Assembly: GCF_003584135.1 (NCBI RefSeq)
Contig: NZ_QXFI01000036.1
Location: forward strand, 1 to 64,000
Reading direction: 5' to 3'
Origin: Flagellimonas pelagia
Lineage (GTDB): Bacteria; Bacteroidota; Bacteroidia; Flavobacteriales; Flavobacteriaceae
DNA length: 64,000 nt
This document shows positions 1 to 8,919 of the stretch, one piece after another. Under the pieces are notes generated by a model. It did no database searches. It was not told the origin of the DNA and was given only the letters and a program-made list of their open reading frames with translations. Each line of letters opens with the position of its first letter. The first letter of the stretch is position 1. A program made the position numbers and the translations under genes.

Positions 1-450
1 CCACGTTCACCTCTGCCGTGTCCATTCCACAGACTCCGCTAGTAACCGTATAGGTGTAGACACCGGCGACATCCGTTGAAGGGTCAAAAACCCCTGTTCC
101 ACTGGAAAGGCTTGGTGTCCAAACGCCTCCCAAATCAGGTGTGCCCGAAAGGCTGTCGAAAAGGTCCACGGGCATATTGTTTTCACAGATCTCCAGTTCC
201 CCATTTTCCCCTGCATTGGGCAACAAATCGATTACCACGTTCACCTCTGCCGTGTCCATTCCACAGACTCCGCTAGTAACCGTATAGGTGTAGACCCCGG
301 CGACATCTGTTGAAGGGTCAAAAACCCCTGTTCCACTGGAAAGACCCGGCGACCAGGTACCACCCATGTCCGGTGTGCCCCCAAGGCTGTCGAAAAGGTC
401 CACGGGCATACTGTTCTCACAGATGTTCAGTTCCCCATTTTCACCCGCAC
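1..450 (-). repeat. 234-bp in-frame tandem repeat inside the adhesin gene
   Basis: Bases 1-110 recur almost unchanged at 235-344, a period of 234 bp (78 codons). Similarity fades near 450. The unit encodes an Ig-like module with a single buried Cys pair region (ICEN..VCGMD). The repeat continues past the left edge, so copy number is unknown. Near-identical DNA between copies suggests recent duplication or gene conversion. Confidence 0.9.
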
Positions 451-2053
451 TTAAGGTATTTGCTTGCTGAAAGTCATACAAGCCGTCAAAATCACTATCC
501 AATGGTGAAACATACCCCCCATTGCCAATGACCAACCCATTTGCATCAACAGTAACGGGGTCACTTCCAAGTATTCCGTTTCCATCAGCATCAATAAAAC
601 CAGCCTCCACTACATCAAAGCAATCATCGCCATCACTGTCCAAATCCATATGATCTGGATATCCATCATTATCACTGTCCCTTTCCAAATCACCATTTTG
701 CTCTACTGTATCCAAAATACCATCATTGTCATCATCTAAATCATCATCATTTAATATACCATCATCATCAAAGTCTGGAATACATTCATCTCTAACTTCC
801 TTTTCACTACTACATTTTGAGGGGTTATCAATAATGTTTATTACTCCATAAACATTTCCATTTGTAAGTAAATTACATATTGCCGAACAATCAGACAATG
901 AATTATTTCTTCTAATTGAAATACCATTTCCATCTATAATGCCAACAGTAAATAAGTTTTCTAAGCCTTTTAAATCAGTGATAGATTCATTAGATGTAAT
1001 ATTTATTCCTCTGGTTTCAATTAAATTACTAAAACCGATTAAGCCTGTTAATTTATTGTTTGTTGTTATACCTAACTCTCCTTCTAACTTTGCAAGACTA
1101 TTAAAACCTGTTATTGCAACAAGATTATTATTATCACTTATATATAAGTTCCCCCAAGAAGGATCTAAATCTCCAATAATTTGAATATTATTAAAGCCAT
1201 CTATTTGCTCTAAACCTGTATTCCATATTTCCAAACCACTTCCAATTGTAACGAGGTTGTCAAATTGAGGGATTTCAATCAACAAAGGACACCTATCAAA
1301 ATCCATTCGATATGATATTTGTACTAACCCTGTAAAACCTATAACTTTTTCTAATTTTCTATTCTCAGAAATTTCAAAGCTTTGGGCAATTTCCATTAGC
1401 GATGCAAATCCATTTATTTCAGCTAAAGAATCATTTTTAGTAATCCTCAAGTTTCCCTCAGAAAGCCATATGGGATTAGTAGGTACACCAATTCTAACCA
1501 AGTTATTAAACCCCTCAAGTTTTTCCATTGCATTAGCTCTTCTTATCAAAAACCATCCATCAACATTTAGTAAATTATCGAAGGTAGATATTGTTTCCAA
1601 AGAGTAATTCTCAGATACTTGAAAGTTTCCCCCAATTTTTTCTAACGCATTAAATCCCTTTATATGCTTTAAACCACTATAATTTTGAGTAATTAAAAAA
1701 TCCCCATTGACCGCTTGCAACTTATTAATTCCTTCAACAGTTTCAATTAAATGACTTTGATCAATTATAAAATCACCGCCAACGAATTCTAAATTACTAA
1801 AGTTTGATACGCTTGTGATTTCTGAATAGGAAATTCTTAAGGACCCTTCTATTCTTTTTATAGCTGTTATGCCAGAAATATCGGTAGCATCACCTATATA
1901 TACCGTACCAGTGATAACTTCACAAGTCCCATAATTTGTAATAAAATCTTCAACGTCACTTTGACTATTCAAATAAACATCTCCGGTAGGACATTGTGCC
2001 AAAACAGCATTTACTGTAAAAAAAATAACAAAAGTGATGCTTTTAAAATTCAA
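1..2053 (-). CDS. Large secreted surface protein with receptor-L-like repeats, partial (3' end beyond left edge)
   Basis: The frame is open on the minus strand from 2053 to the window edge, about 684 codons. No ATG is in frame after the preceding stop TAA; the best start is TTG at 2053-2051, giving a signal peptide (LNFKSITFVIFF..AVLAQ) with cleavage before QCP. Residues about 30-390 are repeats with spacing near 25 (pattern I.GF..L..I.G.L.I..N..L), like the receptor L/leucine-rich fold of surface proteins. Then follow Asp-rich thrombospondin-3/EF-hand-like stretches (DFDDDGILNDDDLDDDNDG, about 405-460), which usually bind calcium, and 78-residue tandem repeats (CGMDTAEVNV, GVFDPSTDVAGVYTYTV). 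Such proteins in Flavobacteriia usually end in a T9SS sorting domain; that end is outside the window, so secretion by T9SS is inferred. The LRR part is more AT-rich than the tandem repeats. Confidence 0.8.
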   Translation of the reverse strand, partial: MNFKSITFVIFFTVNAVLAQCPTGDVYLNSQSDVEDFITNYGTCEVITGTVYIGDATDISGITAIKRIEGSLRISYSEITSVSNFSNLEFVGGDFIIDQSHLIETVEGINKLQAVNGDFLITQNYSGLKHIKGFNALEKIGGNFQVSENYSLETISTFDNLLNVDGWFLIRRANAMEKLEGFNNLVRIGVPTNPIWLSEGNLRITKNDSLAEINGFASLMEIAQSFEISENRKLEKVIGFTGLVQISYRMDFDRCPLLIEIPQFDNLVTIGSGLEIWNTGLEQIDGFNNIQIIGDLDPSWGNLYISDNNNLVAITGFNSLAKLEGELGITTNNKLTGLIGFSNLIETRGINITSNESITDLKGLENLFTVGIIDGNGISIRRNNSLSDCSAICNLLTNGNVYGVINIIDNPSKCSSEKEVRDECIPDFDDDGILNDDDLDDDNDGILDTVEQNGDLERDSDNDGYPDHMDLDSDGDDCFDVVEAGFIDADGNGILGSDPVTVDANGLVIGNGGYVSPLDSDFDGLYDFQQANTLSAGENGELNICENSMPVDLFDSLGGTPDMGGTWSPGLSSGTGVFDPSTDVAGVYTYTVTSGVCGMDTAEVNVVIDLLPNAGENGELEICENNMPVDLFDSLSGTPDLGGVWTPSLSSGTGVFDPSTDVAGVYTYTVTSGVCGMDTAEVNV

Positions 2054-2295
2054 GTAACGAGGTTGTTTTCGGAATTCTTGTTAACGTAAAATTCAATTAA
2101 GAATTATCTTACTCATAAAAACAATCCAAACTAATTAAAAAGAGGTTTAAGAGACAAATTAAATCGTCCAAAACCAATATAAATAGTCTGAAATATTAAA
2201 CTTCTTTGATCCGTAGGTGTGTTGACATTACACCCTTCTCCTACGTCGGGTATCATAAAAGGTGTTCCATTTCATTTTTTAAAAGGAAATTTTTA

Positions 2296-2361
2296 GCTCA
2301 ACTTTTCAGACGCTACAATTTTTAAAGAATGAGATTCTTTAAAAATTTAGGCGAGTTGGTG
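2296..2361. other. Strong hairpin in a 465-bp gene-free stretch (2054-2518)
   Basis: A perfect 14-bp inverted repeat (AATTTTTAAAGAAT at 2317-2330, its complement at 2334-2347, loop GAG) is flanked by weaker matching arms (CGC..GGCG and CAAC..GTTG), extending the fold to about 2296-2361. It could be a bidirectional terminator for the two minus-strand genes or a folded recombination site. The rest of 2054-2518 holds only a small hairpin (GCTTTG..CAAAGC near 2375) and no supportable gene; the promoter of the adhesin should lie between 2054 and about 2200. Confidence 0.55.
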
Positions 2362-2518
2362 CGGTGGAAGTAAGCTTTGTTTTTACCAAAGCAAAGAAAC
2401 ATAACGCGAGAACATTATAGTACAAATGCCGTCATGTAGTGTTTTATGGGTTACGCCATTAGATAGCTATAATTCTCCATATCGCTCAATTGTTTTGTAC
2501 AAAAAAATGTTGTACACA

Positions 2519-3130
2519 TTATTTTAAGGATATCTCAGTTCTGAAATGTATTGTTTTTAGAGTAGTTTGTTTCAGATTATCTTCATATTTCTTAACCAAT
2601 GAAATCACACTTTCATATTTATATGTCTCTATAAATTCTTTTAGAGCCTTTTGGGCCTTCATATCGATTATTTTTTCATCCGATCCACCTATAAGTTTAA
2701 TCCAATAAGAAAGATAAGACCAAACCTGTTCCTTTGAGCCCAAATCCAATTCTATATAACTATTGAATATCCCTAGCTTAAATAAAAACCTATCAATACA
2801 TAAAACAATATATTCCTCAAGTTCATCGCGTTTTTCCGAATCTTTCTCTGAAAGTGCCTTAATAAGTTTTTTTATGGGTTTATAACGCTTATAATCTTTA
2901 ATTAAATTTGTACAATCGTTTATTTGATTTAAAATTTTATATCCATCTAGAATCAAGAAAGCATTTTTGACATCTTGGTCATCCACAAATTTTTTGTACT
3001 CAGTGGCCAAGAATTCAGCTTTTTTCCAATCTTGGGTCTTGCGATATTCCATAAAACCTCTCCATGCACCTATCATGACAACAGAGAGAGTTAAACCCTT
3101 AATTGCTATGTCCCATTCATCAATTCCCAT
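2519..3130 (-). CDS. Hypothetical membrane-anchored protein, DUF4760-like
   Basis: 203 residues from ATG at 3130 (an in-frame TTG at 3136 is less likely). One N-terminal hydrophobic helix (AIKGLTLSVVMIGAWRGF, about residues 8-25) is followed by a charged helical domain beginning YRKTQDWKKAEFLATEYKKF, a layout seen in DUF4760-type proteins, and a Lys/Glu-rich helical tail. No catalytic motif is visible. The gene is markedly AT-rich compared with genes to its right, stands alone between two structured spacers, and so may be horizontally acquired. Function unknown; the family call is by general resemblance only. Confidence 0.6.
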   Translation of the reverse strand: MGIDEWDIAIKGLTLSVVMIGAWRGFMEYRKTQDWKKAEFLATEYKKFVDDQDVKNAFLILDGYKILNQINDCTNLIKDYKRYKPIKKLIKALSEKDSEKRDELEEYIVLCIDRFLFKLGIFNSYIELDLGSKEQVWSYLSYWIKLIGGSDEKIIDMKAQKALKEFIETYKYESVISLVKKYEDNLKQTTLKTIHFRTEISLK

Positions 3131-3275
3131 AATCAACGTATTTATTTATTAGTCTATAAGAATGATATCCCTATATCATCATTCAATTTGGATTTTATAG
3201 GGAAGTAATATGTAGGAAATCAATAACTTGGAGTACCTAAATATAGAAATTGAGCGCAAAATCACATTGCTCAAA

Positions 3276-3316
3276 AACCTTAAAAATTCTGGGGGGGTTC
3301 CATAATTTTTAAGGTT
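3276..3316. terminator. Inverted repeat, likely terminator
   Basis: AACCTTAAAAATT at 3276-3288 pairs perfectly with 3304-3316 (13 bp) around a 15-nt loop containing seven Gs. It lies downstream of the minus-strand cysteine-cluster gene that ends at 3389. The stem is AT-rich, so termination strength is uncertain. Confidence 0.45.
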
Positions 3317-3388
3317 AACTTTATAGTTTTCAATTAAATATAGATGAAAAGCGGTAAATTCCGCTTTCAGATAAGTAAATGGCCTCCC

Positions 3389-3991
3389 CTACCCACACCA
3401 CTTTCCAACATCTGGGATGGGTCTGTAGGTGTAGTATTGCAGCACTTCCTCCAAGGCCATTTTCAATGCCTTGTTCACAGGTACCATTTTGGTGCCCAGT
3501 TGATAATCTATCTGGTTCAGCTGCATGTAATACTCCGTGAACACGGGAACGTACAACCCTTTGGTAATGGCTTCGGAAACCGTTTTGTATTGCTCGGCCT
3601 GTCCTTCGCGGATTATCTTGCAGGTGGCCAAGCGCAAACTACCATATTTATCACGGGTGGCCCCAAAACCGAACAATCGGCAGATGAGACCCCGGTACGC
3701 ATAGCTGCCACAATGGCCTTGACCGGTAACGGAAAGGGAGTTGAACAAAAAACAATTTGGGTTCGGGTTGCCGTTCAACATATCCAAAGTGGTTTCCGCC
3801 TCACCGGACAAAAATAAATGAAAAGCCCACGGTAAAAATTCCAACGGGGAGGCTTCTATATGGGGATAGTTACAACATTTTCCACAGCCTGAAACACAGC
3901 CCAATCCGGATGCTTTCTGAAATTGGGCACTCTCTTTTTCCAATTGTCCGAAGAGGTTCTCAACCATACGGACCTTCTGCTCTAATGTCAA
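3389..3991 (-). CDS. YkgJ family cysteine-cluster protein (CxxCxxCC)
   Basis: 200 residues. The motif CVSGCGKCC (about 32-40), with later Cys residues in NPNCFLF, GHCGSY, LICRLFG and LATCKI, matches the PF03692 zinc/iron-chelating cluster family. Members are cytosolic metal-binding proteins of unknown reaction; one branch is tied to flagellin lysine methylation, for which there is no context here. The start is TTG at 3991; an in-frame ATG at 3967 is the alternative and would keep the whole cluster. Monocistronic by spacing: 140 bp to the upstream gene and 258 bp to the downstream one. Confidence 0.85.
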   Translation of the reverse strand: MTLEQKVRMVENLFGQLEKESAQFQKASGLGCVSGCGKCCNYPHIEASPLEFLPWAFHLFLSGEAETTLDMLNGNPNPNCFLFNSLSVTGQGHCGSYAYRGLICRLFGFGATRDKYGSLRLATCKIIREGQAEQYKTVSEAITKGLYVPVFTEYYMQLNQIDYQLGTKMVPVNKALKMALEEVLQYYTYRPIPDVGKWCG

Positions 3992-4131
3992 AAATTTTTT
4001 CCCGAAGGTATCGCTAATTTTGACACGTCATCAGAAATTCTTTTTGAAAAATTTGAGGGCAAAAAAGCCCATATTTCACATCCCACACGTTTTAAAATTG
4101 TTGTGTGAATCGCGTTGGATCTTACCGAAAT

Positions 4132-4644
4132 TCAATGGTTCTGGTAAAGGTACTTTTTAGGGATATCCTTGCCATCGTCCGAACTCATGGTCCAGATCAT
4201 ATTGGCTATCCACCATCTACCATCGGAATAAACCAATTGATAGCTACCAACCCCTTTTCCTTTTTCATTTTCGGAATCAACCCCTTCAAAACTCTGGATG
4301 ATTTGGGCAATGCCATTGTATTCTTCAATCATTTCTCCCGTGGCCTCTTCATGATATCCGAGCGTATAGTATTCATCGGTAAGGGTAACCAGAAAATCAT
4401 TCAAGTCCATGGTCTCATGCATGAAACTACCATCTTCTTCACCCACAACAGTAAAGTGCGCGGTGGGAAGAAACAAGGTCCTAAAATAAGCGGTATCGAT
4501 TTTCTGTCCCGGTACAACGGAGATCACACGCTGTGTTTCTTTGGTCAACTCATTGGCATCCTGAAAAACACTTTTGTCCTGCGCATGTCCTAATATGCAC
4601 ATGAACAGCACTGCAATGGATAGATATGTCTTTTTTACTACCAA
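4132..4644 (-). CDS. Secreted NTF2/SnoaL-like protein
   Basis: 170 residues with a signal peptide (KKTYLSIAVLFMCILGHAQ, cut after AQ). The body (FRTLFLPTAHFTVVG..., DLNDFLVTLTDEYYTLGYHEE, QLVYSDGRWWIANMIWT) has the pattern of the NTF2-like cone fold used by DUF4440/SnoaL proteins. It begins at TTG 4644, overlapping the end of the M13 peptidase gene by 7 bp, so the two are probably co-translated. No catalytic residue can be named. The coupling suggests an accessory periplasmic role with the peptidase, which is inference. Confidence 0.75.
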   Translation of the reverse strand: MVVKKTYLSIAVLFMCILGHAQDKSVFQDANELTKETQRVISVVPGQKIDTAYFRTLFLPTAHFTVVGEEDGSFMHETMDLNDFLVTLTDEYYTLGYHEEATGEMIEEYNGIAQIIQSFEGVDSENEKGKGVGSYQLVYSDGRWWIANMIWTMSSDDGKDIPKKYLYQNH

Positions 4645-6647
4645 ATCTTGATGCGTTCTTCTTCCGATTTAAAGTTTTGGTCCCCTGGTTGCAGGTCGAA
4701 GGTCTCATAAAACGGTGTGAAGTTCATCAACGGGCCGTTCACCCTCCAAATAGCTGGGGAATGGGGATTGGTATTCACGTAATTGCGCATAAACTCATCC
4801 CTTACCTTTACCCTCCAAATCCTGGCGATGGACATAAAGAAGCGTTCATCAGGGGTGTAGCCGCCTATCCGAACCGTATCCTGCCCCTGTTGGGTCAATT
4901 TGAAAGCGTCATAGGCGATGGCAATACCTCCATTATCCGCTGTATTCTCGCCAATAGTCAGGGCACCCTTTACATGTACACTGTCCAAAACGGTAAACGT
5001 GCTGTAGCGATCGATCAATTGTTGGGTCTTTGCCTTGAATTTGGCCAAATCGTCCTCGGTCCACCAATTTTTTAGGTTTCCATCCTTGTCATACTGCGAC
5101 CCGTTATCGTCAAAAGCGTGGGTCAATTCATGCCCGATTACCATACCGATACCACCATAATTCACAGCATCATCAGCCTCCTTGTCAAAATAGGGGAATT
5201 GTAGGATTCCCGCAGGGAACACAATCTCATTGGAAGATGCACGGTAATAGGCCGTAACGGTGGAAGGGGTGGTCCCCCACTCTTCTTTGTTCGGGGCCTT
5301 GTTCAGGTCCTTCATCCGATATTCGTAGGCGTTTTTTTGTAGGGTCACCACATTCTCAAAATAGGTGTCCCTGCCGATGGTTACGTCATATTCCCGCCAA
5401 ACATCGGGGTAGCCTACTTTCTTGGTGATGGCATATAATTTTTCCTTGGCCTTGGCTTTAGTGCTGTCGCTCATCCAATCGAGTTTGGACATACGGTTTT
5501 CAAAAGCTTTTTGAAGGTTGTTCACCAAATCGGCGACCCGTTTTTTGTCCTCTTCATCAAAATAACGCTTCACGTACAACTGGCCCAGAGCAAAACCCAA
5601 CATGCGGTCCACCTGCTGTACCATCAACTGGGCACGCGGTTGTTGTTCCGATTGGCCCAAAAGCACCTTGTTATACTCAAACACCGCTTTTTCAAAAGGG
5701 GTGCTCAAGAAATTGGCATAATTGTCCAACGTATGGGCCATAAGATAGGTCTTCCAGTCATCCAAGGAGGTTGAACCCAACATCTCGTCCAATTTGGCGT
5801 AATATGCGGGTTGTTGTACATCCACGGAATCGGCCTCCAGCTTTAAAGTGGCCAACATATCGGCCCACCCAATATGGGCATTGTCAGTGGACATATCCGC
5901 CACGGAAAACTTATTGTAATTGGCCTTGATGTTTCTTCTTTCGATTCGGGTCTTATGCGATTCGGCCAACTGTTTTTCCATTTCGTAGACAGTCTCTGTC
6001 TTTTCCATGCCATTTGCATGATCGGTAAGCTCAAACAAGGTAGCGATGTACTTTTTATAGGCATTTTGAATACCCACGGTTGCCGAATCCGTTTTAAAAT
6101 AATAATCCCGATCAGGAAGTCCCAATCCGGATTGACTGACATGCAAAATATTGATGCTACTGTTTTTATTGTCGGGCGCTACACGAAGTGCAATGATGGA
6201 ATTATTGCCCGTTTCCATTTCCTCGGTCACAAAATCCATTACGCCTTCAACATTAGATATGGCGTTGATGCGTTCCAGAATAGGTTTCAAAGGCTCATAT
6301 CCCCTTTGGTTGATCTGTGCCGTATCCATTCCCGAGGCGTAAAAATCGCCCACCTTCTGCTCTATCGTACCGACTTCGTGTTCCGTGGCGGAAACTTCTT
6401 CCAATATATTTTGAAGCAATTTTTTCTGGGGGATGTTCAAAAAACTGTAGGACCCTACTCCAACCTGATCCTCGGCAATTGGAGTGGAATCGTACCAAAC
6501 CTTGTTCACACGCATAAAGAAATTATCGCCGGGTTTGATGGATTCTGTAATACCGGTATAGGCTATTTTGGTGGATTCTTTTGGTTGCTCCTTTTTACAG
6601 GAGGTGAAGGCAATGGCCAATAAGGCCATGGGTAACATTTTTTTCAT
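4638..6647 (-). CDS. pepO: M13 (neprilysin/PepO) family zinc endopeptidase, lipoprotein
   Basis: 669 residues, the usual full length for bacterial M13. The N-terminus MKKMLPMALLAIAFTSC is a lipoprotein signal with Cys17. The M13 N-terminal domain (lid) covers about 30-430; the catalytic part has NEIVFPAGILQ, the zinc motif HELTHAFDD (about 506-514) with the catalytic Glu, and GENTADNGG (about 565) with the third zinc ligand. The C-terminus FDLQPGD..RIKIW corresponds to the M13 end but lacks the Cys of animal neprilysins. It degrades small peptides, most likely in the periplasm. First gene of a two-gene unit with the NTF2-like gene. Confidence 0.95.
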   Translation of the reverse strand: MKKMLPMALLAIAFTSCKKEQPKESTKIAYTGITESIKPGDNFFMRVNKVWYDSTPIAEDQVGVGSYSFLNIPQKKLLQNILEEVSATEHEVGTIEQKVGDFYASGMDTAQINQRGYEPLKPILERINAISNVEGVMDFVTEEMETGNNSIIALRVAPDNKNSSINILHVSQSGLGLPDRDYYFKTDSATVGIQNAYKKYIATLFELTDHANGMEKTETVYEMEKQLAESHKTRIERRNIKANYNKFSVADMSTDNAHIGWADMLATLKLEADSVDVQQPAYYAKLDEMLGSTSLDDWKTYLMAHTLDNYANFLSTPFEKAVFEYNKVLLGQSEQQPRAQLMVQQVDRMLGFALGQLYVKRYFDEEDKKRVADLVNNLQKAFENRMSKLDWMSDSTKAKAKEKLYAITKKVGYPDVWREYDVTIGRDTYFENVVTLQKNAYEYRMKDLNKAPNKEEWGTTPSTVTAYYRASSNEIVFPAGILQFPYFDKEADDAVNYGGIGMVIGHELTHAFDDNGSQYDKDGNLKNWWTEDDLAKFKAKTQQLIDRYSTFTVLDSVHVKGALTIGENTADNGGIAIAYDAFKLTQQGQDTVRIGGYTPDERFFMSIARIWRVKVRDEFMRNYVNTNPHSPAIWRVNGPLMNFTPFYETFDLQPGDQNFKSEEERIKIW

Positions 6648-6725
6648 TGGTTGGGTTATTTTTACGAATATACCGATTAATGAAACCCGTGATTCCTACC
6701 GAAATCTTAAAAAAGAATTAAAAAA

Positions 6726-6756
6726 AAACCGGAAGACCCGTGATAATCTCCGGTTT
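6726..6756 (-). terminator. Rho-independent terminator for the aminotransferase gene
   Basis: AAACCGGA (6726-6733) pairs with TCCGGTTT (6749-6756); read on the minus strand the stem is followed by a run of at least eight T. It sits 29 bp after the stop of the class V aminotransferase gene. Confidence 0.8.
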
Positions 6757-6784
6757 ATATTTTTCGGCCTCAATTTGAAATCAT

Positions 6785-8062
6785 TTATGCCAAGCCCGAA
6801 ATCAGGTTCAACGCACGGTCGATCTCTTCCTTGGAATTGTAAATATGCACGGAATGTCGAAGCATTTTAGCCCCTACGGAGCGTGGTTGCAACCGTTCCT
6901 TCTCCCAAAGATATTTCTGAAGTTCAGGACCTGTCATGCCTTCCACCCCGTATGTAGTGATTCCAGCTGCCAGTTCCTCATTGGTGGACGAAAAGATGGT
7001 CACGTGTTTCATTTCCTTGAGGCCATCCCGAAGGTGCATGCCCAATTCCTTGATCCTACCGATCCAAACATCGTGGCCAATGGTATTGAAGAAGTCCACA
7101 GCGGCATCATAGCCCGCCATAAGTCCTGCATTCCCGGTTCCGTTCTGCATCAATCGGAATCCGTGATCATCCTGATTGTCCCAGTTGTAGCTAGCTATGG
7201 TGGACCAGATACCATCCACCACATCTTTATTGATATACAAAAGACCACTGCCCGCTGGGGCCAATAACCATTTGTGCAAGCTGGAATAATAGGCGTCACA
7301 CCCGATATCCTTCACATCCACCTTCACGTGTCCCACACACTGGGCACCGTCCAAAATGGTGAAAATGCCGCGTTTTTTGGCTTCGGCACAGATTTGTTTT
7401 ACGGGCATCACCGTTCCAAATCCGGAAATGATATGCGGTACGGCAATGACTTTGGTCTTTGGGGTCACTTCTTTAAAAATGGCATCCACAATGGCCTGTG
7501 GATCGTTGGCAGGTTCAGGCATGGTGGCCTGTTTGTACACACAGCCTTTGCGTTTGGCCAGCAATTGCCACGCCCCGAATCCACCACCGTGTTCTTGGTT
7601 GGTATTGAGGAGCTCATCCCCTTTTTTCAAATCCAAACCCATTCCTACGTAGTTCATACCAAAGGTGGCATTTTGGGTCAGGGAGATTTCCTTAAAATCA
7701 CAGTTGACTATTTTCGCCAATTTGGTTCGCAGTTCCTCGTACGGAAAATAACCCGTCAACAATTCGGGACCGGAACCATTTTTGTAGTCCACTGTAGCGG
7801 CCTCTACGTTCCAATGCATTATGTGGTCGAACATTTTGTCCAGCACATAGCCCGATGTAGGGCCCATGGTACCGTTGTTGAAATAGGTCTGTCCTTCTTT
7901 CAAGGGAAATTGTTTACGGACCATCTTCCAATAATCGTCATCCTTGTCGGTAACGTACTTTAAGGAATCGATGGACCAATCTTTTTTAGGGTCGAAGGAT
8001 AACAAGGGCAAGGACATCATGGCGGCTGCGCCTTGTTTTAAAAATTTTCTACGGTGTGACAT
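6785..8062 (-). CDS. Tat-exported class V aminotransferase (cysteine desulfurase/isopenicillin-N-epimerase-like)
   Basis: 425 residues. The N-terminus SHRRKFLKQGAAAMMSLPLL is a clear twin-arginine signal (RRKFLK). The PLP fold shows the class V signatures: TQNATFGMNYV (phosphate-binding region), TILDGAQCVGHVKVD (Asp and Gln that hold the pyridine ring) and SSLHKWLLAPAGSG with the Schiff-base Lys at about 263. The family includes cysteine desulfurases, selenocysteine lyases and isopenicillin N epimerases; the substrate cannot be read from the sequence. Export of a folded, cofactor-loaded enzyme fits use of Tat. Alone between a terminator and a heptamer-repeat leader. Confidence 0.9.
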   Translation of the reverse strand: MSHRRKFLKQGAAAMMSLPLLSFDPKKDWSIDSLKYVTDKDDDYWKMVRKQFPLKEGQTYFNNGTMGPTSGYVLDKMFDHIMHWNVEAATVDYKNGSGPELLTGYFPYEELRTKLAKIVNCDFKEISLTQNATFGMNYVGMGLDLKKGDELLNTNQEHGGGFGAWQLLAKRKGCVYKQATMPEPANDPQAIVDAIFKEVTPKTKVIAVPHIISGFGTVMPVKQICAEAKKRGIFTILDGAQCVGHVKVDVKDIGCDAYYSSLHKWLLAPAGSGLLYINKDVVDGIWSTIASYNWDNQDDHGFRLMQNGTGNAGLMAGYDAAVDFFNTIGHDVWIGRIKELGMHLRDGLKEMKHVTIFSSTNEELAAGITTYGVEGMTGPELQKYLWEKERLQPRSVGAKMLRHSVHIYNSKEEIDRALNLISGLA

Positions 8063-8080
8063 GTTGGTTGGATTTAGTGG

Positions 8081-8108
8081 TTTAGGGTTTAGGGTTTAGG
8101 GTTTAGGG
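8081..8108. repeat. Four tandem TTTAGGG heptamers upstream of the aminotransferase gene
   Basis: TTTAGGG occurs four times without interruption at 8081-8108, preceded by a degenerate copy near 8073. It is followed by an AT-rich run of related TTATTGATTATTG/GTTCATTG units to about 8165. It lies 19 bp upstream of the start of the minus-strand Tat aminotransferase, in its leader or promoter. Copy number could vary by slippage. Confidence 0.9.
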
Positions 8109-8163
8109 TAAAAGTAATTGTTTATTGATTATTGTTTATTGTTCATTGCACATTGTTCATTGA

Positions 8164-8796
8164 TTACCGATCATGAAACCCAATTCCCATCAAAATCTTA
8201 GGAACACATTTCTCGATACGTTCTTCACGGGTCTTGGATTGTTTCGCACTGGAAAAATGGAGCAAGTATCCCTTTTGCCGGCCAGGGGTCAAGCTTTCAA
8301 AGGCTTCCTTCAGCTCAGGGTCTGCATCCAATCGGTCTTGGAACTCTTCCGGTACTTCGTATTCCGAAATATCCTTGCGTTTTACCTTCAGCCCTGCTTT
8401 TTCCACTTCCATGGCCTCAAAGATGTATTGACGCAAAATTTCCAATTTCTCCTTCACCTGTTCCACTTGGGTAAACTTTACCACCCGACCGGATTGGGTA
8501 TTGTCTCCCGGCTTTTCCAAAATCTGGTAGGCATCCTGCAACAAGGCGCCCTTAAAAAAACTGATCCAGCAATATTCCTTAAAAGCGGCCAGCATCATAA
8601 AATTGCGTCCGTTGTAAGTATAACAGGGCACACCCCATTTCCGTTCTTCGGTAACCCCGCATTCCAATAAAAGGGTGCGAAGCAATTTCATTTCGCCCTG
8701 CCATTTGTGTACCTTACAATCCGGGGTGCCCACCAAAGAGCATCGTCCACAGCCTATTTCAAAATATTCGTCTACCGCTGGGTTCATATTTGTCAT
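8164..8796 (-). CDS. YdeI/OmdA family protein with DUF1801 domain
   Basis: 210 residues from ATG 8796. The N-terminal two thirds (ERKWGVPCYTYNGRNFMMLAAFKEYCWISFFKGALL) match the DUF1801/YdhG domain, and the C-terminal part (LTPGRQKGYLLHFSSAKQSKTREERIEKC) is the bacteriocin-protection YdeI/OmdA motif. Family members are small cytosolic proteins; the Salmonella member protects against polymyxin and interacts with an outer-membrane protein, and a function here is not shown. An early Cys group (GCGRCSLV...C) could bind metal. Single gene, divergent from the M28 peptidase. Confidence 0.85.
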   Translation of the reverse strand: MTNMNPAVDEYFEIGCGRCSLVGTPDCKVHKWQGEMKLLRTLLLECGVTEERKWGVPCYTYNGRNFMMLAAFKEYCWISFFKGALLQDAYQILEKPGDNTQSGRVVKFTQVEQVKEKLEILRQYIFEAMEVEKAGLKVKRKDISEYEVPEEFQDRLDADPELKEAFESLTPGRQKGYLLHFSSAKQSKTREERIEKCVPKILMGIGFHDR

Positions 8797-8919
8797 TGTT
8801 CGATTTTAACTCGTCTTTTCAAAGAAAATGTAAATTCTTTAAAGAATCATCAACACTTCTCTTCCTTTTGTTTCAGTAACCTAAAATGATCCCTTAAATT
8901 TAAGAGCTAATTCAAAACA

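Noticed and set aside
5874..6623. Plus-strand frame of 249 codons opposite the M13 peptidase gene
   Set aside because: No motif, and it mirrors a well-conserved peptidase in the other strand.
8081..8108. TTTAGGG array as a true telomere or linear-replicon end
   Set aside because: Only four copies, internal, with ordinary chromosomal genes on both sides.
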